64,000 nucleotides of DNA from Ampullaceana balthica. Its lineage: Eukaryota; Mollusca; Gastropoda; Lymnaeidae. This document shows positions 26,101 to 38,100 of this stretch, in pieces. The notes below the pieces were generated by a model. It saw only the letters and a program-made list of their open reading frames with translations. It was not told the DNA's origin and did not search any database. The stretch is from the NCBI GenBank assembly GCA_944989445.1, contig CALYLW010000550.1, positions 628,362 to 692,361 on the forward strand, read 5' to 3'. The translations under genes were made by a program, and so were the position numbers. Within the stretch, counting starts at the first letter, position 1; every line of letters begins with the position of its first letter.

Positions 26101-29100
26101 TTAGTGAGGTGGTTATTATCAGGGTTAGTGAGGTGGTTATCAACCAGGTTAGTGAGGTGGTTATTATCAGGGTTAGTGAAGTGGTTATCATCAGGGTTAG
26201 TGAGGTGGTTATTATCAGGGTTAGTGAAGTGGTTATCAACAAGGTTAGTGAGGTAGTTATCCACAGGGTTTGTAAAGCATGATTTTTTTTATACAGGCAA
26301 CATAAAGGCTATTAAATTTTTGCCAAAATCCTAATTTGCAGGTTCTTTTAATTTAAAAAAAAAGACAACAGAATTAATGTTTCAAAAGCAAACATACAAT
26401 TATTAATTTATTATTTCCAACAACAGCTATCTTTTCTTTGTGGGGGCCAACAACAATAATGGTAGCGCATACGGGATCTACCGTGCAGTGATGGATGGCA
26501 CCGACAGGCAGGTCAGCCTCGTGGCCAACAGCTCTTACGTCTACGCCTCCACCATACTGACCGTTGACCTGGAGACCGAGCGCCTGTACTGGATCAGCTC
26601 TAATGACTACCGGCTGTACACGTCCAACATCTACGGGGAGGACATGAGCTCGTCCGCCAGCTACAGGCTGTCTCTGGGCGTGTCGGGCATCGGGATATAC
26701 AGGGTATGGGGCAGCAACTCTTTTGTATTGTTTCGGTTTTAAAATAAAATCTCTATATCTAGCTTTGAGATCAGGACAGTTTTTGTAAATGTACTTCTGT
26801 TAGGATTTATATGTTCTGATTTGTTTGCATTGAATCGTAACTTACATAATTTTCTTTTAACGGCCAGTCAGTCAACTGACATAACCTTAAATAAACCCGA
26901 TGAAACTTCAATATTTTCGCTAGATGAGTTTAAGTGGTAGCGCGCTGGACTATCTAACCGAGGCAAAAACTCGAGTCGCAGGTTCAAGCCTCGGTACCGG
27001 CAAGGCCCCCGGGGCATTATGCTAGCCACACAATCCCCTGCTCGTTAGTGGTGGCTCAATGAAACCTGTGAACGCTACTTCACTTGCCTCATAGGCCGCC
27101 ATGGTCTGAAAAGGGGATTATGTTACATATTATATGAGATTCATAGGGGTGCAACATTAAAATATAATCATTGTTCAGGGGCAAATTGTTCGCTGTAGCC
27201 ACCTGGGGAGGAAAAAGTTATCATTTATTTGGATTAGTATCAAGTTGATCCCTTGACACATAATTTTTTTAGGTAACTAAAGTAACTGTGGCAAATTGGA
27301 GGTTCTTGCATTACCACCACTTTTGTATGGTGGTTTATTTCTATCCCCCATTGTTTCCTGGATTATTTCTAAAAAAATTTTTTATATTCCTTAACCTGGT
27401 TAATAAGAATAGTTGGTTTTTTTTCCCTCAATCTCCAACCAGAGTTCGTGATTAGCTGGTAAAGTGTGAAGTTAAAATTACTGCAAGAACTCGATGATCT
27501 ATTAAATTTATCTTTAAATAAATATACAATGACCAGAAGCGTAACTGCGTTTTCCGCGCCCTTGGCTAATTCATTATGGCGCCCTTGAGAAATAGGGAAA
27601 ATACTAAATTATACCGTATAAATTGATGATGGAAGAAGAATTAGCCCTCGGCGCCTGCCCCGATGCCAAGTCGTTGTTACGCCTCTGACAATGACATGGA
27701 CCAACCACTTATTTAAACACTAATTACATCAAGGGACACCCCCCCCCCTATCTCCACCCAGTAAGCAAGAGTAACACCATTAGTTAAATCATTAAACCTT
27801 GAAACACTAGAGCAGGGGTCTCCAAACTTTTCTACTTTTCTGCCGGGGGGGGGGCAGCATTAACAGTCTAACAGCAGTTTGGGGGCCGACTACACACAGT
27901 TTTGTGGTAAACTACAGGTAAAAATAGTATCTTTTTTTAAGATTAAAAGGTCTCCAGGGGCAGGATGAGAGGGCCTCGGGGGCCGCATCTGGCCTGCGGG
28001 CCGTAGTTTGGAGACCCCTGCACTAGAGCATAGAAGAATAGAGAGCAAAGTAGTAATAATACATAAGGCAGTTGATATTAACTTGGAAATACAACACAAA
28101 GATAACCTAATAACCCATAGATAGACATAGGGATAAAAAACACTTTTCTTATTCCGTATGCAAGAGCAAACACATACAAAATTTTGTTCTTCCCATGTCC
28201 GGACATTGGTTCTTGGAATGGGCTGCCTGAAGAAAAGATGAAAACCAATACTCTATCAACTTTTAAAACTCTTATAAAAAATGCAAGACTAGACATAAAT
28301 CATGGATAAGTGTAAGACACAATAATCTCCTGTATAGAAGGAGTGTCTGTAACAGATAGGATAAAATAAACCCACTAATACATCTCTTCATTACACTAGA
28401 ATTATTTGTTATTGATTATTTTTTTAAACCTTACGATAAGATTTACACAATTTTCTGACTCTCGTACACCGTATGCTAAGGCTTATAAAATGCTTTCACT
28501 TGTGTCCCTCGGATAGGATGTTGTCTACACCAGCAGCCGCTACAGCCCCTTCATCTACATGCGAGACAAGCACAGCCAGGACGAAGAGTTCAGCATCTAC
28601 CAGGCGGTCGGAAACACGCCTTACGGCATGATCGTCGTGTCCAACACGTCACAGCACGGTCGGTAACCTCATCAGCACAGCTTTGTCTTGCCGTCTTGTG
28701 TAACCTTTTATCTGACACCTGTCTTGTCAGTGGTCTTGTCACTAACCTAATGTTGACATTCTTGTGAGTTTTGTATTTGATTTTAACAGCAATCAAAACA
28801 GAAGAAACTTGCTTGAGAGACAAGTCAAGCCGCATGAAATATATTGTTAAATTCCCACAACCATGAGGCAACAAGGGGGATGGTGGTCGAGCGGCATGCG
28901 GGCTCAGCTCGTGTACTGAGGGTCACAGGTTCTAATCTCCATGAAGGCAGGGATTTGTTCCCGGGTCCAAGGGCTTCCCTGAGTCTAACCAGTTCCGAAT
29001 GGGTAGTGAACCAGAAGCGTCCCGGAATAGCGTGGTCCCTCAGAACCATAGTCTGTGAACGCTGCGTCACTTGCCAATACATTCTTATCAGAACTTAGGA

Positions 29101-32100
29101 TGCAATAATCTTCTGTATAGAAGGAGCGTCTGTAATATGTAATATATAAGACAAGATAACAACCTTTACTGCCTCTACACCAGCTATTCTCTAATGAAGT
29201 TTTTCCTCCCAGTATCTGTTAAGGTTTTTGAAATCCTGAATAATAATTATTTAAGTATATCTCCCTGGAAGGGGCTTTGTTCTGCCTCTTTAAAACTATG
29301 CGATTAAGACCATAAGACTAGCCCCGTCTGTTGGTCAGTGGTGCCATACAACATGTTATTGACATAGGATTAAGACCATAAGACTAGCCCCGTCTGTTGG
29401 TCAGTGGTGCCATACAACATGTTATTGACATAGGATTAAGACCATAAGATTAGCCCCGTTTGTTGGTCAGTGGTGCAAAGCAACATGTTATTGACATAGG
29501 ATTAAGACCATAAGACTAGCCCCGTCTGTTGGTCAGTGGTGCCATACAACATGTTATTGACATAGGATTGTCCCCCTCCCTCAAATGGCCCTCCCTAGTT
29601 GTTGTTTGGGGTAATCTCTGCTATAAAGTATTATTTTTTTTCTTATCACAATTGGTGAGAAATATGTTTTGAACTGTGCAGAATCCGTACAACTCTCAAT
29701 CTAAACATTCTGGGTCAATTTTATTAAAAAAATTCCCCCCCCCCTCTCCACAGCCATGAGTGCCTGCAGCGCCTACAATAAACCCTGCACACAGCTGTGT
29801 CTTCCCAGGCCTAGCGCGGACTCCAACCACATGAACCGCACATGCCTCTGTGGCCTGGGCTACTTGAAGGACTCCAACAGCACGGCCAGCGATGAGACGT
29901 GCATCTGTGAGACCGGGGAGGTCATGTCGCTCAACGGGACCTGCACTGAGGTGCTTGGTGGTGGGTAGCAAGTTTACTTTTAATGCTTTGCTGTTTCAGT
30001 TTGATGCTCTATTTCAGTTTGAAGCTCTATTTCAGTTTGATGTTCTATTTCAGTTTGATGCTCTATTTCAGTTTGATGCTCTATTTCAGTTTGAAGCTCT
30101 ATTTCAGTTTGAAGCTCTATTTCAGTTTGAAGCTCTATTTCAGTTTGAAGTTCTATTTCAGTTTGATGCTCTATTTCAGTTTGAAGCTCTATTTCAGTTT
30201 GAAGTTCTATTTCAGTTTGATGCTCTATTTCAGTTTGAAGCTCTATTTCAGTTTGATGCTCTATTTCAGTTTGAAGCTCTATTTCAGTTTGAAGTTCTAT
30301 TTCAGTTTGAAGTTCTATTTCAGTTTGATGCTCTATTTCAGTTTGAAGTTCTATTTCAGTTTGATGCTCTATTTCAGTTTGAAGCTCTATTTCAGTTTGA
30401 AGCGCTATTTCAGTTTGATGCTCTATTTCAGTTTATGCTCTATTTCAGTTTGAAGCTCTATTTCAGTTTGATGCTCTATTTCAGTTTGAAGTTCTATTTC
30501 AGTTTGATGCTCTATTTCAGTTTGAAGTTCTATTTCAGTTTGAAGCGCTATTTCAGTTTCATGCTCTATTTCAGTTTAAAGCTCTATTTCAGTTTGAAGC
30601 TCTATTTCAGTTTGAAGCTCTATTTCAGTTTGAAGTTCTATTTCAGTTTGATGCTCTATTTCAGTTTGAAGCTCTATTTCAGTTTGAGTTCTATTTCAGT
30701 TTGAAGCTCTATTTCAGTTTGAAGCTCTATTTCAGTTTGAAGTAGCCCCCTCAGCCGCCGCTGCGCGCCGAATACGCCAAAAAAATTTTGTCCGCCGAAA
30801 ATCCGCCGGAAAATATGCGGCGCGCCACATTAGCCGCCGTATTTTCTCCGCCATAAATCCGCCCAAAAATGATCGAGACGCCGCAACGTAATGTTTTTTG
30901 TTTTCCTAAGATTAATTGCGTTCCGTTACAAGATCGAATGAATTTTTAGAATAACCGTCGCCGAAAGTGTGACAAAAATGAGTTATTTGTACATTTTTTA
31001 AAACCTAAAAAATCATTGATACAGTTGTTGCAAGTTATCTTTTTCTTACAATCTTAATTTATAAAATACTAATTAAAATACAAATCAATAAATTAATTAA
31101 TTTAAGTTATCTTTAAGCTTTGTCGTAAATAGGCGATTTATTATTACTTAATTATGGCTAAACGATCTTCTACTAGCAGATAGGTAAGCCTAAATTAATT
31201 GTTTCAATTAACTAGATACTAGTTTAGTCAATAACTGATGATTTTTAAGGGTGATCCTGAAGTTTTAGCACGTACATTTTTTTTGCAGCGCATTTTAATT
31301 TTCTCGGGAGAATTTTCATTTTTAATTTATTAAATGCATGAATATATGTTATATTTTAGTTAATATAGCGCTAATTTGTAATGCTTTTAAATTTATAAGG
31401 CTTTTTCGGCCCTTGACGCTACATAATCGGAGTAGGATACATCATTTTTGTTTATCTAGCACCCTGCTTGCTAGATTTTTTTAAACCTGGAACGACCCAT
31501 GCTAAAATAAATTTACTGACTGAAGATGTTTTTAAAAAGTTTCATTCATCTATTTTAAGATTCTTAGAAGATCAATAAATATTTTAATGAAAATTTCATT
31601 TTTTATTTCCTTACTAGATGTTTGATTCTTTTTTGTTTGTTTGTAAGTGAGAAAATTTGCTTGGCCTCTTGCTGTGACAACCCAGCAAGTAGGGTGCTAG
31701 ATAAACAAAATGGATGTATCCTACTCTACTCTGATTATGTAGCGTCAAGGGCCGAAAACAGCCTTATAAATTAAAAAGCCTTAGAAATTAGCGCTATAAT
31801 AGCTAAAATATAACATATATAAATTCATTTAATAAATTAAAAACGAAAGTTCTCACGAGAATATTAAAATTCGCAGCGAAATAATATACGTGCTAAGACT
31901 GCAGGATTACCTTTTTACGTTACACCATTTCTGATGTAACAATTTTTTATGACTATATGATGATTTTAGGTGAACTCAAATGTCATCAAATGTCATCTAA
32001 ACCGGGAAAAGAGGCAGTTCATTAAAAACCTACAAGTAAAACCTAAACCGCCTAGCCTACATGGAAATTCTAAAGCACAATGCCGGAAATATTTTGGTGG

Positions 32101-35100
32101 CCTGTTCTCTGCTGATGGGAGAAATGTAGACGAAGATCGAGTTTATTGTCAGCTGTGTCTCACTGCTCAGCAGTCATTGGGTGACAAGGGTCACATTTCA
32201 AAAGTAACCAATTTTGCCGCAATTACATCAAGTGACAATATGAATCTTCACTTAAGTCATGTCAAGCACAATGTGTCAGTACAAAGTCACGAAAAAACAA
32301 TACAATTTTGGGATATTTCCATAGGTATGGAGAAGGCAACAGTCAATGTCAGGCAACATCAAGTCATGAACTGACAAGAGCTATCGTTATCTGGTTCTTT
32401 AGAGACTTGCTTGCCTTTGAAAATGTGGCTAAAGATAGTTTTGTTGACTTCTTCAAAATTAATTGCCCATCTCTCAACATACAGGCACCTGCAACACTTG
32501 CTGGAACATCCCTGGATGATGTTTACGAATATTTTGCTGCAAATGTCAATTTACGGAGAAATCCTGCTAATCCAGATATCAGCCGAAAAATTATGTCAGC
32601 CACCCGAAATTTTAAAATCCGGTTAATCCGGATATCAGCCGAAAAATTGTGTCAGCCAGCCGTAATTTAAAAAAAAATTTGTCTGGCAGGTCTAGTTTGA
32701 AGCTCTATTTCAGTTTGAAGCTCTATTTCAGTTTGAAGCTCTATTTCAGTTTGAAGCTCTATTTCAGTTTGAAGCTCTATTTCAGTTTGACGCTCTATTT
32801 CAGTTTGAAGCTCTATTTCAGTTTGATTTTCCTTTTCAGTTTTTTGTGTTATATGAATTTTTAGTATGGAATATATATTTTTATCTAGTTTTGTATGTGA
32901 AGCACAGTGCTTCCAAACCTACTCTAGGTTACCGCATTGAATATATTCTCAAATTATCATTATACATTTGTAATTTATTTTCTCTTTCTTAAGACTTATA
33001 GGAGCAAAAAAAAAGATCCCTCAATACTAATGAAATTTTTAAGTAATTTATAATGTAATTTTAAAAAATCCCGTAAATTTTATAGAAGCAGGACTTTTTG
33101 GCGCAGAGCTGTTTGGTGCAGGACATTTTGGCGCCATTTAAAAATAATTGTTATTGATATTTTCAGCATCTTAGTCTTAGTTTATTTATAGTCCTATTAA
33201 TGAATGGTAGTGATGTTATATACTTGGTGCATTTTAAGTTACAATAAACCTAATCACATTTAAAATATTATTTAACTACTCGTTCTTGGTACTAGTAATA
33301 ATGGAAACTATGTAACATTTTTTAAAATCAAACATTAAAAACTATTTTCATTCATAGATTAACATGATCATATAAAAATATTTGTTGTAAGTTGTTGAAA
33401 TAAATTTTTTAAAATTTTTTTTGGTACCCAACCCCCTTAACAAAATTATAATATGTGATATATTTATGAAACTCTACTTAACTTATGATTTTAGTCTAGA
33501 ACACTCTTGCACTTTTATAAATGTGAAGCGCACGCATGATTAGGCAGGAAGGTAAATAATGGCTTAGGCCATCTGTGTGCCAAAACGGCTCTGCGTCAAA
33601 ACGGTCGCGCCAAAACGGCGGCGCCAAAACGTCATGTACCGAAATTTTATAGCTAATTTCATTTTGATGCTTATCATGTTTCTCGTCCTGTTTCAGGCAG
33701 TTCATGCGCCTCTGACAAACTGACCTGCCGTAATGGACACTGCATCATGAAGACGTGGAAGTGTGATGGTGATGACGACTGCGGGGACGGCACAGATGAA
33801 AGTGACTGCCGTAAGTTATTCACACCAATCGCTAACTCATCTCACAATGGCTCTGATCCACAGCACGTCTTCTGTGTTATTAAACCACGTTATCTCATTA
33901 GTCTAGCTTTCAGTAAACTACATGTTAGGTAATAACAAGGTAGGCGTGACACGCTCAAGACCAACATTTTTTCACTTAAAATAAAATGATGTAATAAAAT
34001 TCAATGATAAATAATGATGTTTGAATGACTTCCTTAAATATTCCTTTAATTTGAGGAGTTTTTGTTGTTGTTGAATAAGCACTGTTAGCCCGGCTTTTAA
34101 AAATATTTTCTTTAAATATAACAAATACAAGTGGCTGGTTTCTACATGATCTCTGGATCACACAAGCATTTATTTGGGTTTATATAACAAAAAAACCTAA
34201 AAGAAAACCCACCCTCAAATGTTTCCTTTACACGGAGCTATGAGTGCCAGCTTCCTTTGTGGTAATCTTCTGTGATGTAATATTAACAACATGTCCCCCC
34301 CCCAGATGTTCAAGATTTCATCTTCATGTATGATTCTTTCGCCTGCAGCCTACACCACTTGTGCCCAAGGGACGTTCACGTGCCGCAGCGGCAAGTGCAT
34401 ACCCGTGCACTGGAAGTGCGATCGAGAGGACGACTGCAGGGACGGGTTCGCGTCCGACGAGATGAACTGCAGTAAGTGCTGTCGTTCTCCTGGGGTTGAA
34501 TGTTGGTTTGTTGTAATTCATGGGTCAGATGTCAACTTGAAGTTTAATCTCAATGCCCTCCATTATCACTTGAGATTATTTTGTAACATTTATTCCATCC
34601 ATGGCACGGGTTCAAAATAGCGACTGTCAAAACAGCGACCGTCATAATAGCGACTTCAAAATAGCGACTGTATCAAAACAGCGACCGTCATAATAGCGAC
34701 TTCAAAATAGCGACTGTATCAAAAGAGCGACTGTCATAACAGCGACTTCACCACATAGCTATTCTTGTCCAACCTTTCACCTAACACAGTGGTTCCAATC
34801 TTTTTTGACACATAGACCCCTTTTCATTGTCTAAACTTACCCAAGGACCCCTAGTGAAAAAACTACATAAATGCATAGTAACAAATAAAAACTCCAAAAA
34901 ATAGCAAACATTTTTATGAAGTATTTATTGAAATTAAAAATTGTGTTTAAAATAAAATTTAAAACAATTAACTTTTGCTATATATACACAGATTCATTCA
35001 AATACAAACAACTGCTCAGTAAAAATAAAATTTGAATCATGGATACCCGGGCAGCTATTATAACAATATTGACAGCCCCTAGTCAAAACGTCCTGTGGTC

Positions 35101-38100
35101 GAAACTGTCCGGGGGTTACGTAATGACATGTTACGAAGGCTAGACTAAGTGACGACCACGGACCCCGTGTTATGGAGAAGGTAAATAAAGGGATTGGGGC
35201 TGAGAGAATGTAGGTACCTTTATAAAGGACTATCTGACCACATTGCCTTGGGGTGGGGGTGGAGTTGGATATGTTTGGAAGGACTTGCTACCTCAGAGGA
35301 GTGGTGCATTTAACACAATCACGAATTCGCCCTTAATGTTGATTGGTTTTCAGTGTGTATACTTTTTAGTGTTAAATTAAACGTTGAAAAAAAGCGTGAA
35401 ATAACTATCTCATGCCATCTTTACGTTTTAATAGATAATAATATTTAAACTATATTATTTTTATTAATTTTTTTAAATTAGAAAAAAATTTTTTTACGAG
35501 GTTAAAACGAAAAGGGTCAAAACATCCTGGGATCAAAAAGTATTGTAGTCGAAATGTCTCTAGCTTAAAAAAGCAGCCACACGCCACCTCTGCCCCTACC
35601 ACCACAATCCCCCTCAATTAATTGACTGCATCTATGTTTGTTAATCTCTATCGAGCTTTCTGCAAAATATATTTGACTGAAGTAATAGAAGTTAAATTTT
35701 TTTGTACAGAATTAAAATAAAATGTGTCCCGAAAATGTGTATACACTCTTTACAACACCAACTTTTATTTATACTCACCTCCAGTTGATTGTATTTAATT
35801 TTCTATTGTCCCTACTGTAGAAAAAACCTACATGGCTTATCATGTCTTACTTTTCTTGATTTTATAAACTCCATTGTAGGCTAGGCACAGTAAGTTTTTC
35901 AAAATGTTTTTCAAACATTATCACAAACAAAAGAGAAAAGTCGCTATTTTGATACAGTCGCTGTTATGATGCAGTCGCTATTATGACGGTCGCTGTTTTG
36001 ACAGTCGCTGTTTTGATACAGTCGCTATTTTGAAGTCGCTATTATGACGGTCGCTGTTTTGACAGTCGCTATTCTGCCCGGATGCCTCCATCCATACAGT
36101 TTTTCAATTTTTTGTTGTGTCCCGTTTAATTAAGTTTGTCTATTACAATCTGTTAAAATTTTTAAAAAAGTTAATCTTGTTTTCATAAACGAAGGTTTTT
36201 TTTGTTTTTGTTTAGGTGAATGGAGTTTTGGATGTAAGTTGGGACCGGTCGTATGGTTCATTTTAAAGAACCCCCCCCCTTACCCCTCTCAGCCCCCTTG
36301 CTAGCCCCCACCGTCTTCACCTCCTACCCCTTCAGGCAACAGCAGCTGCGCGACCAACCAGTTCAAGTGTAAAAATGGCTACTGCATCGATAAAAACTGG
36401 CGCTGCGATATGGACGACGACTGCCATGACGGATCCGATGAGGTCGACTGCGTGACTCCCCGACCGGGCAGCAGTGAGTGCTTGGTTTCCTGTATGGTCT
36501 TGTGTTATTACCCTACCCCTTTTTTGCCACTGCTCTCCCCCTCCCCCCACTAAAAATCTGGCTCTAGTTCTAGCTGGTGACAGATTGCATTGATTTTCAG
36601 ATCCAGTTTTGATCAAAACTCTTAGGTTAAACTCCAGGTTAAAATTTGTTGAAGTGTTTGTCTTTTTTTCCCGGGTACCACCAGATAGATAATAGTTGGC
36701 CTAAAAAGGCGATGTTCAGGTCCCGACTGACACCTGAACGCTGGATTTTTCAGCTGTACAGGGGGTTTGCTGCCCACAGGTTACCAGGGAAAGCCTCACT
36801 GGCCCCGCCTCACTGGCCCCGCCTCACTGGCCCCGCCTCACTGGCCCGCCTCACTGGCCCGCCTCACTGGCCCCGCCTCACTGGCCCCGCCTCACTGGCC
36901 CCGCCTCACTGGCCCCGCCTCACTGGCCCCGCCTCACTGGCCCCGCCTCACTGGCCCCGCCTCACTGGCCCCGCCTCACTGGCCCCGCCTCACTGGCCCC
37001 GCCTCACTGGCCCCGCCTCACTGGCCCGCCTCACTGGCCCGCCTCACTGGCCCCGCCTCACTGGCCCCGCCTCACTGGCCCCGCCTCACTGGCCCTGCCT
37101 CACTGGCCCACCTCACTGGCCCGCCTCACTGGCCCCGCCTCACTGGCCCCGCCTCACTGGCCCCGCCTCACTGGCCCTTCCTCACTGGCCCTGCCTCACT
37201 GGCCCCGCCTCACTGGCCCCGCCTCAGCCCCGCCTCACTGGCCCTTCCTCACTGGCCCTGCCTCACTGGCCCCTCCTCACTGGCCCCGCCGCCTCTCTGG
37301 CCCCAGGCACCAAGATCATCTTTAGAGATGCCCCTGATAAAGACTCCTCTGATTAAAAAAACAACAACATTAGAGAGACTAGAGGTTCCAAGATCTCATT
37401 CAGAGATGCCCCTGATAAAGGCTCCTATGACCCCTGAGGTTCCGAAAGCATCTCAAGAAATGCCCCTGGGGTTCCAAAATCATCTTTAGAGATTCCCACG
37501 AGGTTCCAAAATCCTCTTTTTTGCTTGCCCTCTCTGTTGGGGGTGGGCGGGGGGGAAGGGTGACTTTTGTCTATACACATTGTTGGGTGTTATTTTCAGG
37601 AAACATCACATGCAGGAAATTTTGGACTGTGGTCAACTTCAGAGCACTTTACAGAAACCATGTCATGAGCTCTGCCATTTTGTTTTTTTTGGTGGTCAGG
37701 GGTTTGATTTGAAATAATTAAATTTTTGCTTCAGCTTGCAGCCCTTGGTCATTCACCTGTAAAAGCGGCGCCTGCGTGGATCTTGCCTTCAAGTGCAATG
37801 GCTACAGAGACTGCAATGACGGGAGTGACGAGCTGAACTGCAGCAGCGCTCGGACGAACTGCTCCGCTTGTAAGTTGTGATGATCAAGTTCTCTATTTTA
37901 GAATAACGCATTGTATCATTTCATCTCCCTGTTTCTTGTAAATCGTGACGATCATATTCTCCATTTTAGAATTACGCATTGTTTCATTTCATCTCCCTGC
38001 TCAGCACATACACGTTGATCCCCAATAATAGATTATGTAACGGTAGAAAATTACATCAAATAATTGCAAGTATACTTCAGTTGAAATTATAACAGCGATA

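Larger units (their letters stand above)
30744..32693. mobile_element. hAT-like insertion splitting the intron 20 array
   Basis: Starts with a GCCGCC-rich segment and carries BED-finger and hAT N-terminal coding remnants at 31970-32670. Precise ends and TSD are not clear because both flanks are repeats. It itself contains the fold-back element 31249-31911. Confidence 0.6.

Noticed and set aside
25101..26264. Open frames of 387, 311 and 178 codons on both strands
   Set aside because: They lie wholly in the 24-bp minisatellite; a period divisible by three keeps all frames open. No start context, splice link or domain supports a gene.
22698..29000. tRNA genes at the A/B-box sequences
   Set aside because: The boxes are followed by a SINE body and tail, are repeated with the same body, and no clean cloverleaf can be drawn.
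29892..30704. 270-codon frame starting in exon 20
   Set aside because: Runs out of frame with exon 20 and through the 18-bp array; not the SORL1 reading.
36646..37489. Pro-rich open frames ([13 protein letters not shown] repeats)
   Set aside because: Product of the 14-bp GC-rich array in intron 23; both overlapping frames are equally open.
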